Below, one piece after another: positions 11,633-26,131 of a stretch of DNA of 64,000 bases (its first letter is position 1; the number at the start of each line of letters is the position of its first letter). A model generated the notes under the pieces. It did not search any database and was not told where the DNA came from. It saw only the letters and a program-made list of their open reading frames with translations. The translations under genes were made by a program, and so were the position numbers. This stretch comes from Morinoia aosen (lineage: Eukaryota > Arthropoda > Malacostraca > Amphipoda > Talitridae), in contig CM059562.1 of the NCBI GenBank assembly GCA_030386875.1, positions 66,524,201 to 66,588,200 on the forward strand, read 5' to 3'.

Positions 11633-14600
11633 GTAAGTTACAACTTTTGAGTGATTGCTCATGTTTACTTTCGGTGTATGGTATAATTTAGCATTTATTT
11701 TACGTTTAAAACATACGTCTTTGGAGTAATTTGAGAGCCTTTTAGGTCGATTTAGTGTAGAGTGTCGTTTACGACTTGGTTATTTTTTCTTGATTCGCTT
11801 GCGCTTGACGTTTCAGAATTATCGTCCTGAACTTTACCCTTCAAACAAAGAGGATCAAGGTACTTGTGCAATCTAGTTCCAACTTGATTAAGCGTCGCAT
11901 TTTTCATTTCGTAGCAAGCTATTTCAAAATCATCCGGCAGTGTGAATTGAGACGTACAATATTGATTCCCTGTCAATTCCTCGAGTAAACACAGCTTGGG
12001 GATCGACCAAGGTAATACTGCAGCGGAACTGGATATGGCCGAGGAAACGGCTCAGACCTATTTACTGAACTCCATTATTGACTCCATATTTCAAAGCTGC
12101 CAAATTGAGGAGGGAGGGACGGAAATGCCGTTGCGCAGGTATCATCTGGAATAATCGTGGCTAGGTTATTGCAGCGGGAGGGGAAGAGATCCGGGCGATG
12201 TGATGCTTTAACAAGGTGATCATGTTTCCGTTTAATTGGGTTGGCAATATATAAGGGATATCAAGTTTTGAGAACTTGATATATTTTATGAAGAATGCTT
12301 TCTTACTATCTGGTTTGGACTGAATTCACTCAATGTTTGCGGTACATTCCATTGGATCAATGAGGTAGATACGGAGGATAAAACACAGTTTTTACATGCG
12401 CAGCTCTTTACTGTGGCTCGATTGCTCCTGAGAAAATTTGAATTCCCATAAACTCCTGAAATTTACCGGAGATAAACGAAGGCTCTTAATATAAATAAAA
12501 CAAAGAGAGGCAACCTACGCGCGTCACAAGTTCCTACGGTTCGCAGTTTTCTGAATCTTTGTCTAATGGCTATTTGTTCTGGGAATGGGAAGAGCGTCCG
12601 ATTAACCTTCAGAGTAAACGACGTAGTGTTCACGGAGAGGAAGTCGAGTCGTACTCTTTCTTTTTCCATGTATGAATTTATTTCTGTTTTGTGTTTTCAA
12701 GCATAGAGTAAATCTGTTTTCCATTGATGTGCAACGTATCATTTTACGTAATATTCTTCTACGCTGCAGTTTCTTGGCTAATAAATGAAATGCTCCATTT
12801 ATTTGACTGGGAGCATGTTAGAGAAGATCGATTGAATATAGCGTACTGTACCACGAATGCTCCTTTAGTTTCTAATATATTTTTGAATACCACGTAAATC
12901 TAGCAGACATATGAACACTAATACTATGCTTCGAGTAACTTATGCATTCAAGTTTTTAACGATAGCGTTTTGACAACTTTCATTTTATTAAGTCACGTTG
13001 CAAACAAAATGTAAAGATGCCTAATTTATCGTGCTGCTCAAACTTTCTTATCAACATGAAACGAAGCAGGCATGGTTGAAATTCTTGGTGTGTTTTGTCA
13101 GACGGTGACGGTAAACAGAAGACATGCCGTCTTTTCGCTGTTATCTCAACAGGACTCTCGGGTGACCGGTGTTCTACAGCGCTCGCTCTGTGAGCTTCTA
13201 TTGCAAGCCCTCTCCCTGTTTGCTTATTTCCTTTAATTTATTGCCAGCAATGGAAACACTTGCGATAGGCTGACACTTGCACGCTCACTCCTACCGAGGC
13301 TTCGTGTGCTCGTGAAACCCTCTTAATGAGAGCTGTCTTTCATTCCGCGACGAGTCTGTTCCCCGTGTCATTACGCGAACCCGTGTTGTGGGCTATGGCA
13401 TTCTCAAATCGTAGGTTCTGCTTGATTTTTTTGCGATAATGTTCGGATAAGAATGAATTGTTTGTGTACGATATATCCCTGTGTTATCTGAAGAACTAAT
13501 AATAATAAGTAATTCGAGTGTGTGTACCTCAAATTGAAGTGTTGCCGCGGGAGGTGTATTTCATGTTAAAGTTCATGTTAAAGTTCATGATAGCAATTTG
13601 CAATGATCAGCAATAAGATGCAATTGTTGCATACGATTAAGCAATTATCCTAATCGTATTCCTGCAGTCATAAAAATGAAGTTAAAGTGTATGGTTATCT
13701 TTATTATGCCGTATCATTATTCACCTGATTTGGCTAATACTTCGAAGTTTTTATTCAAAGGAATGAAAATAAAGTCATCAAAAAGAATTGGAATAACGAG
13801 AGATGATTTCAGAACATGGCTACTAATTTTTAAACATAATTTGTTGAATAGTTTCTGCTTCAAACCCTGAGTGGAGGCATTAGTCAAACGCAAAAACAAA
13901 GGGACATGCTAAAATCGCGGATTATGAGACAGATGCAAAGCGCCGCACTACACACACCGAGAGACGTGAAGAGACACTTACCGCCCGAGCCCGTGAGCAT
14001 TGAGGCCAGTCGAGAACAGCTTATTGTGAAGAAGCTCCTCTAATAGATCAGCCTGAAGAACGCCATTATTTTTTTGAGCAAATATCTCAAGACAAAAGCT
14101 CACTCGATGCTCTTTCAACATCAATTAGTGCGACTGGGAAGCAAGATGCACGACAGCGGTTGTGTATTAGCGGCCATTTCTTGCGAAGCCGTCTTTTTAG
14201 GACAATCCCGTCCGATTGTGGCAGAGACTCGGTGTGCGAGTACTCTTCTGTATTGTTGCTTCCCCATTGAGCTCGTCAGCTTTGTTCCTTTAGTTAGTCC
14301 GATGTTGTTTTGGTTCTTTAACGAGTTTCTCAAGCATAGCCGCCAAGTTACGCTCTGATAGTTCTGACTAAATGCGGCCATTTGTGCTGGATTGTAGTGT
14401 AAATATCACGCAGTAGTATTTATTTCTTAACTTTATGAGCTTAATTCGTCTCCTAAAGTAATTTAAATCGGTTGATGAATGTTAAAAAGAAGAAAATGAG
14501 GCGTTAACAGCGTCAAGTAGTCATTAAAGTGATAGATTAAAAATTTACTTTGTCGTGTTTTGTTGAATACAATTATCAAGACATTTTAATTTTTTCATAA

Positions 14601-15303
14601 GCTTAATTAGATGTGATGACAATGTGAATGTTGAAAGGAATGTAATGTTGTTAGTTGTTGTGTTAGTTGTTGTGCATTTTCTCGACCGAACGAACCGGCA
14701 GTGAAAATATGCTGAAATCGAGAGAAATGGAATGATTTGATTGAAATTGAAAAATGTGTTACAGTAATTGTAAAAAAGGTGAATGCTTTGTATTCCAAAA
14801 GTGTTGAATGAAATACCATTTCTGCTATGGCGTTAAGCTCTTAAAAGTTTTCGGCTTGTAATGAGCGTGCCGGTGCGTTTTGAAGGGGGAAACGTGTGAG
14901 GAAGTGAAGAACGTGAGGAAGTGTAACATGAGGGCCCCACATGTTGGGGTAAGTTCGCTCTTCGTCTTCCTCGACGTGCTTTCCTTCAAATTTGCTTCTA
15001 ACTGCGCGCGTTTGCTGAGAAAACGACGTGTTGCGCGACACCTTGGGACGTAATTCTCGAAGTTTGTTTTTTGGCAATCCCCGACAAACTCTGGGGCTTC
15101 TATCATTTGTTCAGGTCTTTTTTTTGCGTTTTTTGTATCCTTGAATTATTCTTCTTTCATTTGGCTTAATCGTTTTCAATATAGTTTAGTTGTATGTCAA
15201 GTGATTAAAAACCTTACGCCAACATTGATAGAATATTCAGCCGATAAAGTTAGAGTTAAGGATACAGCTTAGTAGTATGGAATTAGCCTAGTTCAAAAAT
15301 TGA

Positions 15304-15717
15304 GTGTTTTTTATCGACAGTTCTTTTAAGATTGATATATCTGAACTTTGCAGCAAATTTTGTTTGTCTCACTCTCCGACTTCTAAGCCTAACGAGCTAA
15401 ATGAAAGCCAAATGAATGAAGTTGCGTTTCTAAAAGCATTTCTTACATTCAGTCTTTTAACGTCGAAAATATTTCCCATAGATTCAATCCTTCGCAGCAC
15501 TTCATCTGAACATGAAAAAATTCCCTTGGTTATAGAAATGATAGCGTCTTTACGTAAAGAAAAATTTCAAAATAAATTTGGCATTACTCTGAATGCATGG
15601 TCGCGTAATGAAACTTTTAATTTGCCTTTGTTGTCGACGGAAAAATCAATATCAGTGGCATATAAGGAATTTTTCAGCCTTTCAAATAAATCGGATTTAA
15701 CTCTTCACATACGGTAG
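15304..15717 (+). CDS. Unrecognised open frame inside the ci intron (137 codons)
   Basis: This is the longest open frame in the window outside ci and the retroelements. It begins at an ATT/ATG-poor stretch (the first codon is not ATG) and ends TAG. The composition is protein-like (Lys/Glu-rich segment KEKFQNKFGITLNAWSRNE), but no family motif is visible. There is no convincing promoter, splice site or poly(A) context. It may be chance, an old transposon fragment or an exon of a nested gene; I assign no function. Confidence 0.15.
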   Translation: MFFIDSSFKIDISELCSKFCLSHSPTSKPNELNESQMNEVAFLKAFLTFSLLTSKIFPIDSILRSTSSEHEKIPLVIEMIASLRKEKFQNKFGITLNAWSRNETFNLPLLSTEKSISVAYKEFFSLSNKSDLTLHIR

Positions 15718-18079
15718 AAATTGACAGTAAGAAAAATTGTTCATTCAAATGCTAGTCATGAAAACTACTACAACTGTGACTCATCTGAGGATGTGTTTAG
15801 GAAGATGCTTTCCGCAGTTCTCCGTCTCTTTTTGGCAGAAATAGCCTCGTTTTCGATGTAGACAATTAATTAACCTCCTTAACATTGTAAACTCTTAAAT
15901 TTTTCTAACGTAGCATTGTTTTTAAAAATTTAACTCTATAACGCATGAAATGATTCTTCAGAGCACTGCACATACAGATAGCTCTTGAAATGTGGCCTCT
16001 AGGGCCGATATCCTATTTTTGAGACACGGTGAGATGTCCCTTTGTGCCGCGTGTACTAACAGTTCCTGCGGAGTACAACTGTGACGACAATCTCTGTGAT
16101 CTCAGTCGCTCGACAAGCTTACTGTTGATGTCGCTCGATGTTTGTTGATAACTCACCGAAGACAAACTTTAGGCGGCCTTCAGCCGGTTTCGTCGACCTA
16201 TCAGCCGTCGCATAGTTTTTGCAACATTGCCGTTGTCTTGTAAATTAGTCGCTATCAAGAGATAAAATTTCTCGTAAAACTTGCGAGTTATTGCCCTTCG
16301 TAGGTATCTTCATCCAACTTTCCTCTGAGCAAAACCTTACATTTTTTTAAAGTGGATTGGCCAACTTTTGATTTTAGACTTAAATTTGCTGACCATGCAG
16401 TGTTTTAATTCATCTTATTTAATTTGTTATCAAAATGGTAAACTTTATTTTTCTCAGTTTTTTCGCTCATGTTTTTGAACTAGAAACAACTCTTAACTCG
16501 AAAAGAAACTTATATCCGATGTTTTTTTTCTGTTTGTTGAAAACTGAGAGCAAACAAAATTTCTTTTGGAAAATCAACAATAGAATGTTGATGAAAAGAA
16601 AATAAACTACTGAGCCATAATGCCCTCAACCACAATTACAGGTTTTGTATCACCATCTATATCAGTGTATGAATTGCTGGCGCTTCCACGTCCATGATTT
16701 GATACTCGCTAAGGGAACACTAAGTGTATCAGTGCGCTAGCCTCTGCCTAGAATTGCGAACATCGAGTCACCAGTTGTTTTTGGGATACCTTGGGATTGT
16801 TGGCAAATCTCTTAAGCCTTACTGGCTTAGCCTTCCCTCTACCCACTGTGAGGTAGACCGGATACTACTTTCGAAAGCCTTTGTAATTACAAAGGTAGTT
16901 CCGTAGGATAGATTGGCATTCCAATCTCTCAAAGCAGAAAGAAATTTGTGCAACCAATAAGCGAAAGTTATTTCTGATATTGTGCTTGTCTTTTGGCATC
17001 AGCTAACTAGCTCAAGTCTAAAAAATACAGTGCGTGACTTGGATGCTTTTTCCGTGAATGTACAATTTACTCGGTGAAATTCAGCCTCACTCTACATAAA
17101 CTGAGGAGCCCTCGACGCAGGCCACTGCTAGTGCCAGGGTCACTGAAGAGTTCACTGTTCTGTCCCCACACTCCTCATTTGCGACCGCGACATTCCTCGC
17201 AGATAAGAGAATTATCGAGGCTCTTCTCCCAGGTATTTTCATTGGAACATTTACCACTATTGAGACATTGGGTAAGCATTCCGATCTTTCAACGGACTCG
17301 TTCTTGTCGCTGAATTACTGGTTCCCTTTACAACATGCTTCGCTTCGAAATGTAATGTTTTGTTAAATCCCTACCAATAAATAGATCTTCATTATTATAC
17401 GCTTTTCGACTGTTTTTAATGTAAAAATTTGAAAAAACTGTGATTGAGATTATAAGTAAAGAATTCGACTGAATTGCGGACAGTCATCCAAATTATCTAG
17501 GTATGTGCAGATGGCGGCTTTTCTGCACTTCGAACGTTGCCGTTAATTTGTCTTCACGTCCGAAAGTGTTTTCTGACTCTGTCAATGAGGGTCACCGCGA
17601 GTAAGCTGACGACCGCAAGATCGTCTTGCTGTCACCAAAACTCATTAGTTCCGGCGGATGGTCATCGTCTTTCTTGTGGATTGTAGGCTGCGTTAACGTC
17701 TGGCTTGAACCTTTCGCCGTGTGTCTTACTTCGTTTGTAACTGACTTTCACGAGTAACTCTAAAATTTCTGACCCTTAATATCGCATCACATGAGTCAAG
17801 CTCTTTAGCGTGACCACGATAAATAACAGATTTTATTTACTACCCCCGTCGGCCATCATTCACTCCCTAAAATAACAGCTTGATGATGATGCATTACACG
17901 CTGCCTCGTGTAATTATACAGACTGAACCCAATAATCTCACGACTCTAGCCAAATATTCGCCTTATGATGCCCTTATTATCTCCCTGCTGAGATTGATTG
18001 ACAGGACTATCTCACCGGAACGATGTAACGACCGCAGCCATCATTAGGACGCCTCACTTCAGCCATGTACAGTGACAGC

Positions 18080-18380
18080 CTTCGAGTGTCTGCTCTCCTG
18101 CAGCAACTGTTCCGTGTTCCTGAGACACGTTTGACTCGTTCCGAGCCGAATTCCTCAGTTTGATATATCTTTGCTTATGTCTATCCCGACATCATTTTCT
18201 TATGAAGTGTGAATGACGAAGTCTTTTGTCTCCTGCCTCCGAGTGTCCGCTCTTGCGCAGCAGCTGTTGCCACGTTCCAGAAACACGTTGAACTCATTCC
18301 GTGTCGAATACCTCACTTTGATATAGCTTTGCTCAGTTTCAATAATATTTTCTTTGTAGTGTGAACATTTAGAAGTCGTT
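18080..18380. repeat. Tandem duplication of about 158 bp
   Basis: CTTCGAGTGTCTGCTCTC near 18082 recurs as CTCCGAGTGTCCGCTCTT near 18239. The similarity continues through GTTTGATATATCTTTGCT versus CTTTGATATAGCTTTGCT. The two copies differ at roughly one base in five, so the duplication is old. Confidence 0.75.
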
Positions 18381-21300
18381 TGTATCGGTTTATGACTTCG
18401 TCGTTTTCGCTCACTTTAAATGATAACTGCTGGTAGTCTAGATAATCCTCTCGTATTATATAGAGTCACATTGCTTATAGACGAATATCTGCAATTGATT
18501 CATACGTTGAAATTTGCTCATGCTACTTGGTAACAATTTGCCACTGATTGGTTAATATTTATTCGCCGTTTTTCACTAGCGTTTGACCTAATTGTTCCGG
18601 TCAAGGAAGCGCTGTTTCATTCCTGACAATCCATGCTTTGTGCAGCAAGGTCTTGCACATTTCTCTCTTGTCTATCATGTGTTATGTTTTTTCCTTGCTA
18701 TTGGTATCTGTTTGTCGTGCTGATGGTGCTAAGTGAGCCAACACCTCAGCAGCCAGCGCTCGGTGATGGTCCTCGATAACACTAAGCAGAGCGGGGCTTC
18801 AGCGACACGGCTCCCCACTTATGTTCAGCCATCGCACAGATATTGAGGAGCCTGCTCATCGCTCTGGCGTCGCCCGCCTGCTTGGGAGTCCAACCTGAAT
18901 TCATAGACACGCTCCCATGCTTACTTGCGGGACTAATTTGACGACAAATGAAGGTTTTATTTTGCCTTTACTGCCTCGGAGACGGGCGTGGCCTGCACTT
19001 AATTTGAACGATCGTGAATGTCGCACTTTTTTGAGATAATGGATGCGATGCGAGTAGCTCACTCACATCGTCTTGAAGACCATATGCCGCGTAGGTTTTT
19101 ATTTTACGCGTATTTTCACGACAACACACACAAGCTGCAATGTACAATGAGGCATAATAATTACATTAAATCAATTTAGATTCTGAATTTTTGAGGGCTC
19201 TAATTCCCTCGAAGAGTGAATATATTTAAAAGTTTAAAACGTTTATTCACACTTCGTGGCTGTTTCGCTGTGACAAGCTTTTCTGGGCAAATTGAAACAC
19301 ACCGTCCTCGTTTTGAGCAGGTTGCCCGCTGTTGTGTTGACACTCAATGCCCGCGTTCTATCTGACCACTCGTGGCGCTTTTTTCGGAGGAGAAATAAAG
19401 ATGGCCGAGGGTTGGATGGCGCGATAAGTGCACGTGCCTCGTTCAGCTAATAAACACATCGTAAAGCAAGTAGAGCAATTGTCAGCTTCGTGAGATTGAA
19501 GCGTAAGAGCATTCTCTCCCACGAGAACGACTTGGACCGCGTACAGAATGTGAGCACGGGGCCGTCACCGAAGTTTTCAACTGAGATCAGCTCGTGCTCT
19601 ATTATTGGTTCGGACATTTTTTTGCGCGGAATAGCACTCGAGGCTTCGACGGAGCTAAGCTTCGTTTTTCAAGAAATATGTCGTCAGAGTAACTCGAGTA
19701 TTGAGGACGAAGCTAATAAATTTCTTACTGAACGTAAATTTGTTTTGCAAAATTAATGTTATTCTCTATTTTTTTGTACGGGCCCAGGTATTAAAAAAGT
19801 AAAAACTGTCAAACCGATGAGTGTTTTGGGACGCTGCATCTCACTTCTTAGTTGATATAAAAGCACCGAAGTAAGTACTGTGTAGTTCGGTTTTTATTTA
19901 CTCATTTACTCGGACATGTTTCAAGTGCCTGCAAGGCCTGCAGTCGCGGAAATATTAAAGGCTGGTTAAATTCGATTTGACAGTTTCATCTGAGTACAAT
20001 TTCAATTTTTCTGTGCGGGTAGCATTAGTATAGTCTTCGTCATGTTGTTCAGTTTATCGGAACGAAAGTCTGCCAAAACTTCTTGCAAACTCAATCAATT
20101 TTTATGAGGATCCTGCACTTTTTAGAATCCACTACAAACATACGGGTACATGTTGAGAACACGCGAGTTAATTGTTCGAATTTTCAAATATTACTGAGAG
20201 AAATAATGATTCCTTAATTTTTTTGTGATCATATACCTGAGACACTATTTAGTGAAACATGGTAGTCGAAATTCCGTTTTCCTGCTCATCAACGCGTTCC
20301 TATACGACTTCCCTTCCTGTATTTAATGACGAGTTATGAAGTGTAAGACGGAAATGATTTTGTTAAAATATCGAAGGAGAGTAACATAATCCTGCGGACA
20401 CCATAACGCGATTCATGCGGGCGTAGCAGCGAGCTCTCGCATCCCTCTCAACTTTCCTCTTGAGCCGCTGAGAACTATCGACTAAGTCGGCAATGAACTT
20501 TGTTATCCTACATCTTTGATTCGATCAGTCCGTGTAGAAGTTTGCTGTCCGATTTTGAAAGAAGTGCCTGAAATATTTTGTGTCGAGTTGCTGCCATGCT
20601 CGTTAGCTTGACCAGCTGCAGCTCTGCCCACCAGGGCGCATGAGGCCGGCCTGCTGGCTATCAGATGACGCGCTGCCTCGCTTTATGAATGGCGCTCGGC
20701 CTCCCAGTTCTCCTAATGATACTCTTATTGCCTTATTAGTACAACTAATTCATTACACTGCGAATAAACATTTTCTTACGTCTAGTTTGAAGGACCGAGA
20801 CTTGGCTTCTTTGGCATTCAGAGATGATGCATTTTGTCTCACTGATTAGAGTTGATATCGAATGAATTTAATGCCTCGACCCATAGATAGGCTGCCGTAA
20901 GCTTCCCTTATATCGACATGCATTCTACTAATGATCATCAAAAAGTGGGCATGTGAGGCTATTGTTGGCAAAATGCACATCATGGCTGAACAGCGACATG
21001 CTCCGCCGTTTTTAAAATGAGCTAAAAAGTGTACAAAAATATAAAATAAAGACAAATTAGGCAATCTGAAATCACAAGCATTAAAATTTATTATTTGTAG
21101 TTTTTGCTTACTTTTTCCTTCCGTTTTTGAACTGATTTTTTTGCGACACGATCAGGCGAATGAAAGCTGATTGCAATCACAGTTTGAGCAATTGCTTTGA
21201 AAAGCTACGAAAAGGATTTCATTGAAATTACCGAGATGAATGAGATTTGGTGAACCCCGTCAGTGCACAAAAAAATTGTGCTTCTGGCAGCTATTGGTTA

Positions 21301-22827
21301 AAAATTGTCTGCGATTCAAGTTCTTCTGCGGTACTGAGTTGTATGCGACGACTGCAGCCAATTTCTGGTGTCCAGGCTGTACGTCTGCCTGCCTCATGCC
21401 TTCAGAGTGCGTAGCTTTTCTTTATTTTTTACTGCCAACACAAAAGAGCATTGCATCACTTCCTGTTTTTGTGCTTGAGACTCATGACTCGATTGTGCGG
21501 GTGTGAAGACAATACTGTATAGTAATCAGAAGTTGCTCTCCGCTTTGCCAATTTGCATGGGGTGAATTGGTTAGCCAAAAATATCACTTCGCCAGAATTC
21601 TATTTTGAAGAGTCGTCAACTTTTTCTGTACTTCTCTTAGATTCGCATTCTTTACGAAAAACTTGAACAAAGAAAAAGTGAATACAGTAAAATTCTATTT
21701 TCAAAGTTAGTGAGGAGCTATAACTGCAGTAGTATGTAGGTACTTACATTAATTAAACGGTACTAGTGCTTGCGTTTTTTTTTTCAGTCAAGTCACGCAG
21801 AGGAAGTTTAGCACTGTTTTCTTAAAGAAAATGGGAGAAAATTACCCTCGTAGGTTTTCAGTAGGTCATTGAAGTGACTTTTGTTTTTACGTCTCTCTTC
21901 TCGCACTGGAAGATGACGTGGAGCGCCTACTACTTCATTGAAGCTTTTGTTATTCTGATTCAAGCGTTCAAGCATTGCAGCTCGTTAGATTTATAGCGCA
22001 AGATCTAAAGCTCATGTTAACTTACATATTGAGGTTAGAGTTAAATCCAACTTTGGAAAGCAATTCGGTTGTTATCGATTAATTCAGCGCTGAAACCCTC
22101 CTGTGTATGTTGATTCAAATGTGACTATAGAACTTCGTTATTCCTTCACACCTGTACAATTGTTCTTATGATGGTCGAATAATTCGCTTATTCAAAGAGA
22201 AATTGTTTGCTGTGAAATGAACGCTCATTTCGTCCCTCCGTTAAATAATTTTCACCATGCGGTAGAATGTTGCGAAGACGAATTTTTCGTTGTAGCAGCA
22301 ATATGTAGAGCCTGAAATAATATTAATAGGTCTTACCTAGAGTGAGCAATCTTGCGCTAAGTTAATATATCGCGTTTAACGTAATGATTGAAGCAAATGT
22401 CTTACCAAACAATGAGCAAATCTTGGCGTTGTGGCTCTGCCTAGATATATAAACATTTGATGTGAAGACAAGGCAATGCCGGTTTCCTAAATGCCTCCTG
22501 CTGTCCTGTTTTACAGAACCTCTAACTTTCTTCTTCAACTTCTATCTTGTTTCATAGCCATCTATCTTAACGTACTGCTTTATACGCAAAAGATCTTTCG
22601 TGGAAACACACTTTTTGCTCAGATTCTGCATTTCCTTAACTTCATTCAAATAGCACCTTCACCTTTCCTCTCTTTAAAACACTTTTGTTGCGGTTAGGGA
22701 GGCTTAAAATAACTAATCTCATTTAATCAGCAGTACGTCATAAAATATCCCTATATTGCACCTATTTAAATATTTACTTTTCCAATACGTTAAATTGGTA
22801 AGGCGAATGAATGTTTTGTCTTTACAG

Positions 22828-22941
22828 CAGCAGTGGGCAGCGATTACCTCAGCATGAGCGGGCTGGCTGCTACTCGCCTGAGCGACTCCCACTTGGTGCC
22901 ATCTACCCTCACCTCGGCGGACCTCTCCTTCTCCATCGATG
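22828..22941 (+). CDS. ci: Ci/Gli exon (residues 99-136)
   Basis: This small exon encodes AAVGSDYLSMSGLAATRLSD followed by SHLVPSTLTSADLSFSID. The tract TTTACAG ends at 22827 and the donor G|GTGAGT is at 22941/22942. The entry phase (two bases completing the codon from the previous exon) and the exit phase (one base) both fit the neighbours, and the reading runs directly into [17 protein letters not shown]. It corresponds to the variable stretch between the RGLSP block and the SRKR block of Gli proteins. CAG occurs three times in a row at the acceptor (827, 830, 833), so one or two fewer residues are possible. Confidence 0.85.
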
Positions 22942-25900
22942 GTGAGTCGAGACAGCTGCAACTGCGTCCTCACCGAAATTGTATGGCTAACTGATGAAAT
23001 TATTGACAATTGGCGATAATATTGATGATTTTTAAAAGTATTCTTAATTGACGATAATTTTAATACTTTTTAAAAGTAGTGATAATTGACGATAGAATTG
23101 ATACTTTTTAAAAGTGGTGATAATTGACGATAGTATTGATACTTTAAACTATTCATAACTGATGAAAGTATTGATACTTTTTAAAATTGTTGATAATTGA
23201 CGATAGTATTGTTACTTTTTAAAAGCATTATTATTAACGATAGTGTTGATATTTGTTGTGAAAGCGGTTTAGTATACGGGGTTTGATGTTCCTAGTCTAA
23301 GCAGACGGAGATTAATTTCAAATTGTATATCTAAATCTGTTTATCATAACTCAGTTGAGGATTATTGCTTATTTCTCGCGCTTAATTCATCAATTAAATT
23401 TTACCTTTCAAAACTACTAATGTGGATAAAAATGTTCAGTAGTGTAAGTTGTTATATTTTTACAATCATTAACGCTACATTTCACTTATGCGAATTTTGT
23501 TGCATTCTGATTCGTTTGCAATCGTCAAAATTAATTTATATTGACAGTTGGCTTTTAAATTTTATCAATTCTTAGTCTGGTCAAAACTGCGAATCTCAAA
23601 TTAGCTACAGCATCTCTGTTTTCTTATGGATGTAAAGAACAATTTTCGGAATTTTAGATTTTTCTAATTAATATTTGTTGAATCAGCTTAACATGCATGC
23701 ATTCAGAGGCAAAACAAGAAACATATTTATTCATGGTACATTTGACGCATTTAGCGTCACATTGGTACTGAAGATGGTATCATGTCCCAAAAAGCGACTG
23801 GCCATTCTCAATCTTCCAATTTGGTGACAACGCTGGCAAACGTGAAATGCGGACTTGGCCCAGGGTTGTGTGTGGAGCTCGGAGAACAATTCAGCAGTGC
23901 CATGTATTATCTCATTTGTTATAAGGCTCTTCATTAATTCTCCTGTTCTCTAAAATATTTGTCTCGGTATTTTTGATTTCAACTGAAGGTAAGAGATACG
24001 AGAGCATAATTTTTGGACAGATTTCACAGCTGCTTATTCACCAGACATTATGTTTTTTTCTGAATTATGTTTACCTCGACTATACCTCAACGAGCAACCC
24101 TGCTGTGTTTCTTCCTGTCTTATTTCTATGTACTTCATGCTTTAATTGAATGTTCACTGTAGCTTTCTTATAATTTAACCCGTTGCTCGCTGGTGTCGCA
24201 CAGCGCAACAACCGTAACAATGGATGATGCGCTCCGAGACTAGCTGTGAAGGCAAGCTCCGCAAGATCATTATCATCAACTTCATTAAGCGTGACCCGTA
24301 AACATCTCCGTTATCAGATACGTAAACGTTGTTTTGTAGTTCATGAGCTTATCGGTGAATGGAAGAAATAAATTTGAAATTGCCGGTGGGTTATTCTTTT
24401 TCAATTTTTTACGAGTGATGATTTAGAGTTCGGGTGTTTTTCAGTCTTTTTGCGTGTCCCAAGGCGTGTAGCACATGTATAGGTTTTGACGCGTTTTCCT
24501 CCTGGGTGTTAGAAAAAATCATCGTGTTTTGAAAGGTTTCAAAGCCATCAATTTGAAATTCTCGGAAATTATTTGAAATTCATTTGCCGATGCTTCTCGC
24601 TACTTATATAAATTATATATAGTTCTACACATCCCTATCATTATTATTATATACGAAGTTTCACCATCGAAGACGTTAAAGAGGCATTTCATCGGTGTAT
24701 TCGATGTTCCCCAGCTCATCATCTCTATGTACAGGGCGGAAATCATTTTTGCTATCGCCGTGCGGCAGTATAGTTGCAATTAAAGATAACGTCCCATTTG
24801 ATGCTGGCATATAACGCCTTTTAATTCGTCAGGACTAGGAAATGTTCTACATAACCTCGTATATATATTCGTCCCGTGGTTGTCTCATAGGTAAGTGTCT
24901 GCATGAAGTTATTCGTTAGTGCAGCATTGCGTGATGCTCAGGAGTGGGCAGAATAGAGCTCCGTTGTCTCGCGAGGATTCACAAGCGAGGCGTTCCTGAG
25001 GGCAACTGCTACTCTGGGAGCTACCATGTGTACGCTCTTATTGAAATAAAACTTTGTTTCAGTTATGCGTAAACAGAGCTTTTTTCGAGTTAACGCCGTG
25101 TTCACATGTGAAAGAACATATTCCTGTTAGTACTTCTCACCGTAATGGGTTTCATTTCTTAACCCGTGCCAAGTTATCTCAGAAACTTTATTCTATTCAC
25201 GAATTTGTCGACGTGAAATGTTATTTACTTTTTTGACAGTAGTCTGAAGGTAATAAGTCTCGAAAAAAGTACTGAACGGCTTTGCGGCTTTGGATTCGTG
25301 TCACAGCATGCCAGTGCAGCGTGTTAAATAATTCTATTATTGGCTTCAGAACTATCTTCTGGTGTAGAATTCAGAATTTACAAAAAATTGAAATAATTAA
25401 TAGAAAGAATAACTTGAACAATTACAATCTTCCTTTTCGTGCCTTGGAATCTTCCTTATCGTGCCTGAAGGAGACTTTCGCAGCACGTCGCAACTCTATA
25501 CCCAGTTTATCCCACAGTTATCGAAGATTCGAAATAGCTGGATTCATCTAAAATTCATTTTTAGCTTGAGTCATTTTCCGATGCTGACCATTCGAAACGC
25601 GTCTGACCGGGTTTATGTGATCATAAAGTACGTGCTTTCCATCGTGGCGGTCTCCTCATCGAGTGATTGTGGGAGGAAAAAAGTTGATAGTATGTGGGTA
25701 AGGAGAACGCCTGAGCGTGCCTGCAATAGAGACATTAGACTCGGAGGTCGTGACTGACCACAGACTTCCCTGGTACTTGGGTCTTCACCTGTCCGGAGTC
25801 ATGGCGTACTTCTTCCTTGCTCCAGGTTGTCCGAGTGCTCATTCACAAATGTACGACTAGTTACCTGTCTCTTCTGCAGTTGTATTAGCAACAAATTTTT

Positions 25901-26131
25901 GAAGTTTTTTTCGTGTGTTTATCTATCAACGAAAGTCTAATACAGACAACGTGAGTTTCTCACAATTCTGACTTCTTTATGCGACACCTGATCAGAATTT
26001 CTAGGAGAATCTTTTGCAGATACGCGTCCAATACGAGACTCGCAAAGCAGTTTATCTTGGAAATAATAAATTGATAGAATTGCGTAGCTCTGAACTGTTA
26101 GATTCCAATTGTTTCTTTCCTTTGTGTGCAG
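22942..26131 (+). other. ci intron, 3.2 kb
   Basis: GT-AG intron. A 39-bp array begins 57 bases after the donor. A GC-richer patch at about 24.95-25.03 kb and another at 25.68-25.76 kb share an AATAGAG-containing motif. Otherwise nothing recognised. Confidence 0.7.
22998..23255. repeat. About 39-bp tandem repeat, seven copies, just after a splice donor
   Basis: Units of the type GATACTTTTTAAAAGTGGTG followed by ATAATTGACGATAGTATT recur seven times with moderate divergence. The array lies within the first 320 bases of the intron. Confidence 0.85.

Larger units (their letters stand above)
11633..22827 (+). other. ci intron, 11.2 kb
   Basis: GT-AG intron between the RGLSP exon and the DYLSMSG exon. 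It contains a 158-bp tandem duplication at 18080-18380 and one longer open frame at 15304-15717. There are also locally GC-rich patches near 18.72-18.90 kb and 20.58-20.70 kb. I recognise no transposon or RNA gene in the rest. Confidence 0.7.
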
